From positions 1-64,000 of the forward strand of contig JBGAQX010000003.1 in the NCBI GenBank assembly GCA_044220545.1: 64,000 nucleotides of DNA. The letters are read 5' to 3'. Positions 1 to 7,837 of the stretch are shown in pieces. The notes under the pieces were generated by a model. It did not search any database. It had not been told where the DNA came from and was given only the letters and a program-made list of their open reading frames with translations. Each line of letters begins with the position of its first letter. Positions within the stretch are counted from its first letter, which is position 1. The DNA is from Fen-999 sp044220545 (lineage in GTDB: Bacteria > Pseudomonadota > Gammaproteobacteria > Burkholderiales > Rhodocyclaceae). A program made the translations under genes and the position numbers.

Positions 1-1667
1 AGGGCGCCGGGAATCGGACTGCTGGCGAGGTAGGCGAACATCAGTCCGCCGACTTCCTCGGCGTTGTCCGGGAGCTGCATCCAGCGCGGGTCGTCGTTGT
101 GGGTGAGGCGATTGACCACCCGGACGACGCCGGGGATGGCCTTGGTGCCACCCAGGGTCGGATCGGCCAGCATGTGCGCCTGGAAGCGTTCCATGGCGGC
201 CATGACCTCGGGGCGCTTGATGCCGCCCTTCTCGTCGGTGCGGGCGACGACGTGCAGTTCTTCGGAGCCGGGGAAGAGATTGTTGATGGCCTTGGTCGAC
301 TGGTTGTAGTCGTGATGGCGGTGCAGCAGCGGGCTGCCCGGCTCGGATTCGCCCAGTTGCACCTGGGCGATGAACCAGGCGCCGCCGATGGCGCCGATGG
401 CGGCGAGGATCAGGATGCTGCGGGCGCCGCCGTCGGTGCCACCGGTCATGGCCATGGCCTTGCCCAGGAAGTTGCGCACGCCTTCGTTCTTGTTCTCCAT
501 GGTCCTGGGCTGCGGCAGGATGGTCAGGGCCAGGGGGACCATGAAGTGCACGGTGAAGATGACCGAGAAGCCCCAGAAGCCGGCGGCGACACCGAGCTTG
601 TGGTTGAAGGGGGCGGCGCCGAGGACGAGGACGGCGATGCCCAGGGCGTCGACGATGATGGCCAGGCTGCCGGGCCGGAACAGGGCGTCGAGGGCGTTTC
701 TGGCGGCCTTGGCGCCGTTATGGACCTTGGCCAGTTCTTCGTAGTAGCGGGCGACCAACTGGACGCCGTGCGAGGTGGCGCGGGCGGCGATCAGGAAGGG
801 AATGGGCAGGCTCAGGGGTTCGAGGTTGATGCCCATCAGCGCCATGAAGCCCAGCCCCCAGATGGAGGAGAGGGCGATGCCCAGGAGCGGCAGGGCGATG
901 CCGTAGAGGCGCCGGAAGTAGAGGATCAGGAGCGCCGCCAGCAGCAGCAGGGTCCAGGCGAGGATGGTGAGGATCTGGTTGAGGTAGGTATAGACCCAGC
1001 CGGTGAGGACGGGATTGCCGGTGACGTGGATCTGGTGCCCGGGCCGGGCGAGACTCTCCCGAACTTTCTGGAGTTCGGCGAAGGTCCTGGCGTAGTCGAG
1101 ATCGGCTTCGTTGAGCTGGGCCTTGATGAGGGCGGCCTTGAGGTCGGGGGAGACCAGCAGTCCGTAAATGGTCGGGTTACCGATGACGTCCTTCTTGAGC
1201 TGTTCGAGCTGGGCGACGCTCCGGGGGCCCTTCTGGGGGTCGTAGTAGGACTCGGACATGAAGCCGCCTTCGGGACTGAGATAGACCTTGCGGGCGGTGC
1301 GGTGGGTGAGGCTGGAAACGAGGTTGTGATTGACGCCGGGCAGGCTGTCTATCCCTTGCGTGGCTTCGTGGATGAGCTTGAGGGTGTCGTCGTTGAAGAG
1401 GCTGCCTTTCTCGACTTCGATGGCCATGATGATCATGTTGGCGCCACCGAAGCTTTCCTTGATGCGGTTGTAGACCTGGATGTAGCGGTGGTTCTGCGGC
1501 AACAGGTCGGCGAAGTCGGAATAGACCCGCAGCTTGGGCAGGGCGAGGCTGAACAGCAGGGTGGCGGCGAAGATGAGACCGAGGACGATCTTGGGGTTGG
1601 CGAACAGCCATTCTTCGCCCCGGTGCAGGGCGTGGGTGACGCGGTGACGAAGGCTGTGGGTACTCAT
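1..1667 (-). CDS. RND-superfamily (MMPL/HAE3-like) exporter, 3' end outside window
   Basis: Inner-membrane proton-driven exporter of the RND superfamily, probably moving a hydrophobic substrate. About 555 residues are in the window and the C-terminal part lies beyond the left edge. A first membrane helix (about residues 24-45) is followed by a large periplasmic loop (about 46-230), then a block of helices (about 232-395) and a further helix near 425-445 that starts the second half. The motif SDFADLLPQNH after helix 1 is typical of the single-subunit RND/MMPL branch. The ATG overlaps the stop of the YCF48-like gene (ATGA), so the two are translationally coupled. YCF48-like lipoprotein plus RND exporter pairs recur in proteobacteria that degrade hydrophobic compounds. 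Substrate is unknown; membership of the catechol operon suggests an aromatic or steroid-like compound (inference). Confidence 0.85.
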   Translation of the reverse strand, partial: MSTHSLRHRVTHALHRGEEWLFANPKIVLGLIFAATLLFSLALPKLRVYSDFADLLPQNHRYIQVYNRIKESFGGANMIIMAIEVEKGSLFNDDTLKLIHEATQGIDSLPGVNHNLVSSLTHRTARKVYLSPEGGFMSESYYDPQKGPRSVAQLEQLKKDVIGNPTIYGLLVSPDLKAALIKAQLNEADLDYARTFAELQKVRESLARPGHQIHVTGNPVLTGWVYTYLNQILTILAWTLLLLAALLILYFRRLYGIALPLLGIALSSIWGLGFMALMGINLEPLSLPIPFLIAARATSHGVQLVARYYEELAKVHNGAKAARNALDALFRPGSLAIIVDALGIAVLVLGAAPFNHKLGVAAGFWGFSVIFTVHFMVPLALTILPQPRTMENKNEGVRNFLGKAMAMTGGTDGGARSILILAAIGAIGGAWFIAQVQLGESEPGSPLLHRHHDYNQSTKAINNLFPGSEELHVVARTDEKGGIKRPEVMAAMERFQAHMLADPTLGGTKAIPGVVRVVNRLTHNDDPRWMQLPDNAEEVGGLMFAYLASSPIPGA

Positions 1668-2629
1668 GATCCGGTTCCTGGGGTTCCTGGGTTGCCGTGG
1701 GTGGCGATGGCGCGGACGAGGCCGCCGGGACCGCCGACGACGAGGGCGTTTTGTTGATCGCCAAGGCTGGCGCCGGCGCCGAGGAAGACGGGGGCGGCGT
1801 CGGGATAGGCCATGCTTTGCCAGACGCCGTTCTCAAGCCGGGCGACGACGCCGCCGGCGCCGACGCCATAGGGCTGGCCGGCGTGCCAGAAGAGGCGGTA
1901 CAGGGGGGCGCCGGCGCGGTTCTCGGTCTCGCTCCAGGTATGCCCGCCATCGGTGGTGCGCAGGATGTGGCCGGCGATGCCGCTGGCCCAGCCTTCCTGG
2001 CGGTCTTTGAACAGGGCGGCGTAGGGGTAGAACTCGCCAGGGATCTGGCTGATCTTCTTCCAGGTGGCGCCACCATCGTCGGTGCCAATGACGTGGCCGA
2101 ATTCACCCAATACGAAGCCGAGGCTGTCGTCGACGAACTGGATGGTGGTGAGCTGGGCGTCTTCCTGGAGATCGGTGAGCGTCCAGGTGGCGCCGCGATC
2201 GGCGCTGACGGCGATCCTGGCGCCGGAGCCGGTGACCCACCAGCGGTTCTGGCCATCGCAGGTGACGGCGAGGGGGACACGGGGTTTGTCGAGGGCGACG
2301 CTCCGCCAGTTGCCACCCGTCTTGTCCGCGCTCCAGACTTTGTGGTTGAAGTCGATGCCAATGAACTCGCCGTTCGGACAGGTCGCCAGGCCCAGGATGC
2401 TGACCGGACCCAAGACGGTCCTCACCCAATTCTTGCCCTGGTCGCTCGATACGACCACGGCACCCGCCTGGCTCGAACCCACCACCACCCCTCCGTTCGA
2501 GACCAACGACTGCACGATGTCGTAGCGGTGTAACGATCGGGCGCGCTCGGCGTCGATGGCCGACAGGTCAGCCTGCGCTGTACAGCCCGCCAAAACCAGC
2601 AGGGCGCCGCTGAGAGCGAGTGTCCTCAC
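1664..2629 (-). CDS. YCF48/BNR-repeat lipoprotein, RND exporter partner
   Basis: 321-residue predicted lipoprotein with a YCF48/Hcf136-like beta-propeller. The N-terminus has a lipoprotein signal ending in the lipobox LAGC, with Cys16 as the lipidation site. Repeated blades carry Asp-box-like motifs such as SSDQGKNW, SADRGATW, TDDGGATWKK and TTDGGHTW. The start codon is GTG (2627-2629), overlapping the TGA of dmpH in a GTGA arrangement, and its stop overlaps the ATG of the exporter. The propeller is likely an envelope accessory subunit of the exporter; that role is inferred from gene order, while the fold and lipidation are read from the sequence. Confidence 0.82.
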   Translation of the reverse strand: MRTLALSGALLVLAGCTAQADLSAIDAERARSLHRYDIVQSLVSNGGVVVGSSQAGAVVVSSDQGKNWVRTVLGPVSILGLATCPNGEFIGIDFNHKVWSADKTGGNWRSVALDKPRVPLAVTCDGQNRWWVTGSGARIAVSADRGATWTLTDLQEDAQLTTIQFVDDSLGFVLGEFGHVIGTDDGGATWKKISQIPGEFYPYAALFKDRQEGWASGIAGHILRTTDGGHTWSETENRAGAPLYRLFWHAGQPYGVGAGGVVARLENGVWQSMAYPDAAPVFLGAGASLGDQQNALVVGGPGGLVRAIATHGNPGTPGTGS

Positions 2630-3420
2630 GAGAAACGCACCGAGACGCTGCCCAGTTCCTGGAAGCGGGCGATGACGTTGTCGCCCGGCTTGACGGCGAT
2701 GGCCTCCGTGATGCCGCCGCTCATGACGAAGCTGCCGGCGGGCAATGATTCACCCTGCTCGGCCAGGATGTTCACCAACATGGCGATGGCCTCGGCCGGA
2801 TGGCCGAGTACGGCCGCCGACGCACCCATGGCGACCATCTCGCCGTTCTTCTCGAGCACCACGCCGAGGGTGCGCAGATCCAGGTCGTCCGCGTAGCGGG
2901 CCCGGCCGCCGCCGACGAAGCGGGCGCTGGAGCCGTTGTCGGCGATGACGCTGGGCAGGTCGAACTTGAAGCCGGAAAAGCGCGAATCGATGATCTCGAT
3001 GGCCGGCAACACATAGTCGGTGGCGGCCAGCACCTGCTCGCGCGTGCAGTTCGGGCCACGCAGCACCGCCTTGGTGACGAAGGCCACCTCGGCCTCGACG
3101 CGCGGATGGACCAGGTCGGCGGTGCCGACCACGGAGTTCTCCGGCCGGGCCATGCGGTCGGTGAGGAAACCGATGGAGGGCACGTCCACACCCATCTGCA
3201 ACATCTTCGCCTTGGAGGTGAGGCCGGCCTTCCAGCCGACCAGCTTGTGCCCCTGGGCGATGTAGCGGCGACGCAGTTCGGCCTGGACGGCATAGCCGTC
3301 GGCGATGGTCATGGCCGGATATTCGTCGGTCAATTTGGGTATCGCATAGGCGCGGGTCTGGGCGCCTTCGACGCGCTCGCACAGGCGCACGATGTCCTCG
3401 CGGCTCAAGGTGAGGCTCAT
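2626..3420 (-). CDS. dmpH: 4-oxalocrotonate decarboxylase
   Basis: 264-residue enzyme of the MhpD/DmpE/DmpH family, predicted to decarboxylate 2-oxo-3-hexenedioate (4-oxalocrotonate) to 2-hydroxypenta-2,4-dienoate in the meta-cleavage pathway. The metal-binding acidic residues of the family appear as Glu109, Glu111 and Glu142 (in HPRVEAEVAF and IEIIDSR). It is a paralogue of the gene just upstream. Assignment as decarboxylase rather than hydratase rests on its position and HPRVEAE-type motif, so the two could be confused. The ATG at 3418-3420 overlaps the dmpE stop. DmpE and DmpH normally work as a complex because the dienoate is unstable. Confidence 0.85.
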   Translation of the reverse strand: MSLTLSREDIVRLCERVEGAQTRAYAIPKLTDEYPAMTIADGYAVQAELRRRYIAQGHKLVGWKAGLTSKAKMLQMGVDVPSIGFLTDRMARPENSVVGTADLVHPRVEAEVAFVTKAVLRGPNCTREQVLAATDYVLPAIEIIDSRFSGFKFDLPSVIADNGSSARFVGGGRARYADDLDLRTLGVVLEKNGEMVAMGASAAVLGHPAEAIAMLVNILAEQGESLPAGSFVMSGGITEAIAVKPGDNVIARFQELGSVSVRFS

Positions 3421-4214
3421 GCGGCGCTCCTTCCGGCAAAGCGGACGCTGCAACTGCCGAGGCCGCCGACGGTGCAGACCATGTGGTCGCCGTCGACCAC
3501 CGGCACCAGGGCCGATTGGGAACCGGAGAGGATCACCTCGCCGGCCTTGAAGGGGATGCCCAGCACGCCGAGCGTGTTGGCCAGCCAGGCCACGGCATTG
3601 GCCGGCGAACCCTGCACGGCGGCGCCGACGCCGGTGGAGAACAGCTCGCCGTTCTTTTCCAGCACCATGCCGGCCAGGGTGATGTCGAGCTGGCGCGGGT
3701 CGCCCTTGGTCTTGCCGAGCACGTAGACGCCGCAGGAGGCGTTGTCGGCGACGGTGTCCTGGATCTTGATCTTCCAGTCGGTGATGCGCGAATCGACGAT
3801 CTCGAAACAGGGCACCACGTAGTCGGTGGCACGGATCACGTCCATGGCGGTGATGCCGGGGCCGACCAGATCCGCCTTGAGCACGAAGGCCAGTTCGGCC
3901 TCGGCCTTGGGCTGGATCAGGGTGGTCAGATCGATGGTGTCGCCGTCCTGATACACCATGCCGGAAGTCAGCTGGCCGAAGTCCGGCTGGAACACGCCGA
4001 GGAAGTCCTGGACCGGCTTGCTGGTGACGCCGATCTTCTTGCCGACGATGGTTTCGCCGGCGGCCACCCGCCGGTCGACGAAGCGCCGCTGGATCCGGTA
4101 GGCGTCGTCGAGGGTGATGTCGGGCTCGCGCTCGAGCAGGGGCGGAACCGTCATGCGGGCGAGCCAGGCGGCGTAGAGCTGGTCGCCGTAATGCTGGATC
4201 TTTTCGGGGGTCAT
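3417..4214 (-). CDS. dmpE: 2-hydroxypenta-2,4-dienoate (2-oxopent-4-enoate) hydratase
   Basis: 265-residue hydratase adding water to 2-hydroxypenta-2,4-dienoate to give 4-hydroxy-2-oxopentanoate, substrate of the pathway aldolase. Family acidic metal ligands are Glu105, Glu107 (PKAEAELAF) and Glu138 (FEIVDSR); the conserved lysine motif GKKIG is at 59-63. The start at 4212-4214 lies two bases after the aldehyde dehydrogenase stop, and the 3' end overlaps dmpH (ATGA). The aldolase and acylating acetaldehyde dehydrogenase that should follow are not in this window. Confidence 0.87.
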   Translation of the reverse strand: MTPEKIQHYGDQLYAAWLARMTVPPLLEREPDITLDDAYRIQRRFVDRRVAAGETIVGKKIGVTSKPVQDFLGVFQPDFGQLTSGMVYQDGDTIDLTTLIQPKAEAELAFVLKADLVGPGITAMDVIRATDYVVPCFEIVDSRITDWKIKIQDTVADNASCGVYVLGKTKGDPRQLDITLAGMVLEKNGELFSTGVGAAVQGSPANAVAWLANTLGVLGIPFKAGEVILSGSQSALVPVVDGDHMVCTVGGLGSCSVRFAGRSAA

Positions 4215-4216
4215 GA

Positions 4217-5677
4217 TCAGAGCTTGATGCAGACGTTCTTGAGTTCCGTATAGAACTCGAGCGAATGGACGCCGCCTTCGCGGCCGATGCCGGATTGCTT
4301 CATGCCGCCGAAGGGTGTGCGCAGGTCGCGCAGGAACCAGGAATTGACCCAGACGATGCCCGCCTCGACGGCGGCAGCGACCCGGTGGGCGCGTTGCAGG
4401 TTGCTGGTCCAGATCGCCGAGGACAGGCCATAGCGGGTGTCGTTGGCCAGGGCGACGACTTCCTCTTCGCTGTCGAACGGGCGAATGTGGCAGCACGGGC
4501 CGAAGATCTCTTCGCGGACCACCGAAGCGGTTTCCGGCAGGCCGGTCCAGATGGTCGGCTGTACCCAGGAGCCCTCGCTCAGATCGCCGGCCATCGCCGG
4601 CACGCCGCCGCCAGTGACCACCGTGGCGCCTTCGGCGACCGCCTTCTCGTAGTACGAGAGTACCTTGCGGCGATGCTCCCGGGAGATCAGCGGCCCCATG
4701 CCGACGCCGGCCTCGAAGGGCGCGCCGATCTTCATGGCTTCCGCCTTCTGCTTCAGGGCGGCGACGAAGCGCTCGAAGATGCCGCGCTGGACATAGACGC
4801 GCTCGGTGCCCAGGCAGACCTGGCCGGTGTTCTGGAAGCAGGAGCGCAGGGTGCCGTCGATGGCGGCCTCGAAGTCGCAGTCGTCGAAGACGATGGCGGC
4901 GTTCTTGCCGCCCATCTCCAGGGACACTGGCCGCGCACCCTCGGCGGCCGCCTTCATGATGGCCGCGCCGGTGCGCGTCTCGCCGGTGAAGGTGATGGCG
5001 TTGACATCCGGATGGCTGGTGACGAACTCGCCGGCCGAGCCGGGGCCGAAGCCGTTGACCACGTTGTACACGCCCCGGGGGACGCCCACCTGGTTCATCA
5101 CCTCGCCGAGCAGCACAGCGGATTGCGGGGTCTCCTCGGAGGGTTTGACCACGACGGTGTTGCCGCAGGCCAGGGCGGGACCGACCTTCCAGGTCATCAG
5201 CAACAGTGGCGCGTTCCACGGGCAGATGACGCCGACCACGCCGACCGGCCGGCGGATGGCGTAGTTGAGCGCCCCCTGGCCGTCCGGGGTGGCCATCTCG
5301 AAGAACTCGGTCGGCACGTTCTTCACCACGTCGGCGAAGATCTTGAAGTTGGCGGCGCCGCGCGGCACGAAGACATGGCGCGCCACAGCCGCCGGCATGC
5401 CGGTATCGGCCGCCTCGGCGGCGACGAAGTCATCGAAGCGGCGGGTCATCTCGTCGGCGATGGCGTAGAGCAGCTCGACGCGATCGGCCAGGGTCAGCTT
5501 GCCCCAGGGGCCGGACAGAGCCGCTTTGGCGGCGGCGACAGCCGCATCGACATCGGCCCGCGAGGCCTCGGCGACGCGGGCGATCACCCGGTTATCCAGC
5601 GGCGAACGCTTGTCGAACAGGCAGGCCTGGCTGGTGGCGACGAACTCGCCGTCGATGAAGTTGGCAATGGTCTTCAT
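4217..5677 (-). CDS. dmpC: 2-hydroxymuconic semialdehyde dehydrogenase
   Basis: 486-residue NAD-dependent aldehyde dehydrogenase converting 2-hydroxymuconate semialdehyde, the ring-cleavage product of catechol, to 2-hydroxymuconate. Catalytic Cys288 (NTGQVCLG), general base Glu254 (LEMGGKN) and Asn155 (PWNAP) are present, as is the FTGETRTG segment. The start at MKTIANFIDG was preferred over an upstream in-frame Met because it matches the usual N-terminus of the family. It sits between the dioxygenase and the hydratase, the order found in dmp/xyl-type operons. No tautomerase gene is seen in the visible part of the operon. Confidence 0.9.
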   Translation of the reverse strand: MKTIANFIDGEFVATSQACLFDKRSPLDNRVIARVAEASRADVDAAVAAAKAALSGPWGKLTLADRVELLYAIADEMTRRFDDFVAAEAADTGMPAAVARHVFVPRGAANFKIFADVVKNVPTEFFEMATPDGQGALNYAIRRPVGVVGVICPWNAPLLLMTWKVGPALACGNTVVVKPSEETPQSAVLLGEVMNQVGVPRGVYNVVNGFGPGSAGEFVTSHPDVNAITFTGETRTGAAIMKAAAEGARPVSLEMGGKNAAIVFDDCDFEAAIDGTLRSCFQNTGQVCLGTERVYVQRGIFERFVAALKQKAEAMKIGAPFEAGVGMGPLISREHRRKVLSYYEKAVAEGATVVTGGGVPAMAGDLSEGSWVQPTIWTGLPETASVVREEIFGPCCHIRPFDSEEEVVALANDTRYGLSSAIWTSNLQRAHRVAAAVEAGIVWVNSWFLRDLRTPFGGMKQSGIGREGGVHSLEFYTELKNVCIKL

Positions 5678-5724
5678 GGGTCTGGATCTCGGTGTCGGGT
5701 GAGGCGGAAAGCGATGCGCAAGCA

Positions 5725-5752
5725 CCGGCAGCCACCCATGGGCGGCTGCCGG
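5725..5752 (-). repeat. Strong intercistronic hairpin between dmpB and dmpC
   Basis: A 9-bp perfect stem (CCGGCAGCC / GGCTGCCGG) is extended inward past one mismatch by CCC/GGG around a two-base loop. It lies in the 93-bp spacer after the dioxygenase stop. No run of T follows on the minus strand, so a complete terminator is unlikely. An mRNA-stabilising or processing hairpin that sets different expression of dmpB and downstream genes is the more likely role (inference). Confidence 0.6.
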
Positions 5753-5770
5753 CCGGTGATGCCGCGAAAC

Positions 5771-6703
5771 TCAGGTCACGACGGTGAGAAAGGTCTCGTG
5801 GAGCTTGCGCTGCGGGAAATCGAGGCCCTGGCCGAGGTTCTCGAAGGTCCAGGTCTTCGGCGTCCAGTCCGGGTAGGGCTGGTAGCCGCCGCTGAAGGTC
5901 TCGAAGCGGTTGCCGGACGGATCCCAGGCGTAGATGGTGGTGCCGCGCGTGATGCCGTGGCGGGTCGGCCCGATGTCCACGGGCACGTTGTTCATGGACA
6001 TGATGTCGCCGGCGCGCAGCGTCTTTTCCCAGCTATCGAGCCAGAACGAAACGTGGTGCAGCTTGCCGGGGTTCGGGTGCTCGACGAAGGCGATGTCGTG
6101 GGACTTGATCGAACAGGACAGCCAGATGGCGGCTTCGCCCGGCGTGCCCTCGGGCATCAGGACCCGCTCGACCAGGTAGAAACCCAGCACCTCGGTGAAG
6201 ATCTTCTTGTTCTCGGCGATATTCGGGCCATAGAGCAGGATATGGTCCATGCGCACCGGGGCGATGCCATGTTCGGACTGTTCGTTCCAGGGGCCGGGAT
6301 TCATTTCCGGCAGGCCGTTGCCCACTTCCTTCTTCTCGGCGTAAAGCTCGATCAGGTGGCCTGAGGGCAGTTCGAAGCGCACGCGCTCGCCGGTCTCGAG
6401 CAGATCGCCGGCGGGTAGCCGCTCGGTCTTCAGGCCGTAGGCCCGCAGGTCCCGGTCGAACTTGTCGAGCGTGGCCTTGCTGTCCACCTTGAAACCGAAG
6501 AAATCGATGCCCGCTCGGTCCGCCTGGCGCAGGATCACGCTGCTGTGATCGCGCTCGTCCCAGGCCTTGAAATAGACCCGGCCTTGCGGGTCGCGGCCGG
6601 TCTCCACCAGTCCGAGCACGTTGCCGTAGAACTGCGCGGCCTCCTCCAGATCGAGCACCCGAATCTGCGCGTGGCCCGGTCGCAATACACCTGTCATCGC
6701 CAT
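5771..6703 (-). CDS. dmpB: Catechol 2,3-dioxygenase (extradiol, type I)
   Basis: 310-residue two-domain vicinal-oxygen-chelate extradiol dioxygenase, opening catechol between C2 and C3 to 2-hydroxymuconate semialdehyde. Fe(II) ligands correspond to His154 (MDHILLY), His217 (LHHVSF) and Glu268 (RFETFSGG). Second-sphere residues His202, His249 and Tyr258 are also present, matching XylE His199, His246 and Tyr255. A clear ribosome site (AGGAGG) precedes the ATG at 6703; a second Met two codons in is possible. It is the first gene of the operon. No XylT-type ferredoxin gene, which often sits in front of this enzyme, is present here. Confidence 0.93.
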   Translation of the reverse strand: MAMTGVLRPGHAQIRVLDLEEAAQFYGNVLGLVETGRDPQGRVYFKAWDERDHSSVILRQADRAGIDFFGFKVDSKATLDKFDRDLRAYGLKTERLPAGDLLETGERVRFELPSGHLIELYAEKKEVGNGLPEMNPGPWNEQSEHGIAPVRMDHILLYGPNIAENKKIFTEVLGFYLVERVLMPEGTPGEAAIWLSCSIKSHDIAFVEHPNPGKLHHVSFWLDSWEKTLRAGDIMSMNNVPVDIGPTRHGITRGTTIYAWDPSGNRFETFSGGYQPYPDWTPKTWTFENLGQGLDFPQRKLHETFLTVVT

Positions 6704-6737
6704 GTCGAACTCCTCCTGTCTTCTTATCTGAACAAAG

Positions 6738-6755
6738 CCAGCCGATGCCGGCTGG
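6738..6755 (-). repeat. Hairpin in catechol operon leader
   Basis: A 7-bp perfect inverted repeat (CCAGCCG / CGGCTGG) with a 4-base loop lies about 35 bp upstream of the dmpB start, in the expected untranslated leader. It could stabilise the message or be a regulator site; the sequence does not decide. Confidence 0.4.
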
Positions 6756-6823
6756 ACCTCTTTGGTGTGGGCAACGATAAGGAGCCGCCGACCTTCCGTC
6801 CAATACTATTGAAAGCCATTACC

Positions 6824-6840
6824 CATACCTTTCCGGTATG
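6824..6840. promoter_or_regulatory. LysR-type operator (T-N11-A) between dmpB and lysR
   Basis: Perfect inverted repeat CATACC-N5-GGTATG containing the T-N11-A core of LysR-family boxes. It lies 34 bp before the divergent LysR gene and about 120 bp before dmpB. LysR regulators typically bind such a site to repress themselves and activate the divergent operon. A TATA-like CATAAT lies at 6842-6847 towards lysR. Confidence 0.65.
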
Positions 6841-6873
6841 ACATAATCGGCGCAATCAATTCGTGAAACCGAC

Positions 6874-7773
6874 ATGGAACTGCGCCTGCTGAAAAGTTTT
6901 GTCGCCGTCGCCGAGGAAGGCGGCATCGGCCGTGCCGCCGCGCGGCTGCACATCACGCAGCCGCCACTGACGCGGCAGATTCATCAACTGGAGGAGGAAC
7001 TCGGCACGCCGCTGTTGAATCGAACGGCGCGCGGCATCGAACTGACCGAGGCCGGCGCGCTGTTCCTCGACGAGGCGCGCAACATCCTCGCCCTCGCCGG
7101 CCAGGCCGCCGAGCGGACGCTCCGGGCCGGCCAGGGCAAGCTTGGCCGCATCGACATCGGCATCTTCGGCTCCGGCATCTTCGGCATCATCCCGAAATTG
7201 CTATTGGCCTATCGCCAGGCCTACCCGGAGGTCAACATCGTCATGCACAGCATGAACAAGGGCGAGCAGGTGGCCGCGCTGCGCCAGCGCCGCCTCAACG
7301 TCGGCTTCAATCGCCTGCTCCAGGACGAGCCCGACATCGAGTCCGAGGTCATTCTCATGGAGCCGCTCTACCTGGCGGTGAACCGCAACCATCCGCTTTC
7401 CCGCGAGCGCGAGGTACCCTGGCGGGAATTGGCCCATCACCCGCTGGTGCTGTTTCCGAGCGGAACGCGGCCCAGCTTCATCGACCGGGTCTTCGAGCTC
7501 TGCCAGCAGGATGGCTTCCAGCCCAGGGTGGTGCAGGAGGTCGGCGACGCCGTCAATGCTGTCGCCTTGGTGGCGTCGGGGTTTGGCATCTGCATCGTGC
7601 CCGAGTCCGCCACCAACCTCAAACTGCCCGGCATCGTCTATCGCCCGTTGATACGGGTGCCGCCGCCCGAGGTCGATCTCAGTTGCATCTATCGCCTGGG
7701 CGACGAGTCGCCGGTCCTGCATTCCTTCCTCGGCATCGTCCGCACCTTCTGCGTCTCGAACACCAGGAAATAG
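6874..7773 (+). CDS. LysR-family regulator of the divergent catechol operon
   Basis: 299-residue LysR-type transcription regulator of the CatR/BenM/CbnR branch. It has an N-terminal winged helix (about 1-60, with ITQPPLTRQIHQLEEELG as recognition region) and a C-terminal effector domain (about 90-295). Divergence from the catechol operon, with a T-N11-A palindrome between, argues that it controls that operon in response to a pathway intermediate such as 2-hydroxymuconate or muconate (inference). No other regulator gene is close. Confidence 0.85.
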   Translation: MELRLLKSFVAVAEEGGIGRAAARLHITQPPLTRQIHQLEEELGTPLLNRTARGIELTEAGALFLDEARNILALAGQAAERTLRAGQGKLGRIDIGIFGSGIFGIIPKLLLAYRQAYPEVNIVMHSMNKGEQVAALRQRRLNVGFNRLLQDEPDIESEVILMEPLYLAVNRNHPLSREREVPWRELAHHPLVLFPSGTRPSFIDRVFELCQQDGFQPRVVQEVGDAVNAVALVASGFGICIVPESATNLKLPGIVYRPLIRVPPPEVDLSCIYRLGDESPVLHSFLGIVRTFCVSNTRK

Positions 7774-7837
7774 CCATGGCAGCCCGCGACGATCATGACG
7801 TGCCCTCGACCACCACGCCGTTGCCGGTCGAATTCGG

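Noticed and set aside
99..1757. Plus-strand open frame of 552 codons
   Set aside because: It is the antisense shadow of the RND exporter: residue composition is extreme (Gly, Asp, Glu) with no family features, whereas the minus strand gives a coherent membrane transporter.
3417..5219. Minus-strand frame of 600 codons fused to dmpE
   Set aside because: Only the last 265 codons are protein-like; the rest is a shadow of dmpC. A real start with correct spacing exists at 4214.
5725..5752. Terminator after dmpB
   Set aside because: No T tract follows the stem, and the next pathway gene must be transcribed from the same operon.
4265..6364. Plus-strand open frame of 699 codons
   Set aside because: Antisense to dmpC and dmpB, whose catalytic residues are all present; high-GC codon bias creates the long frame.
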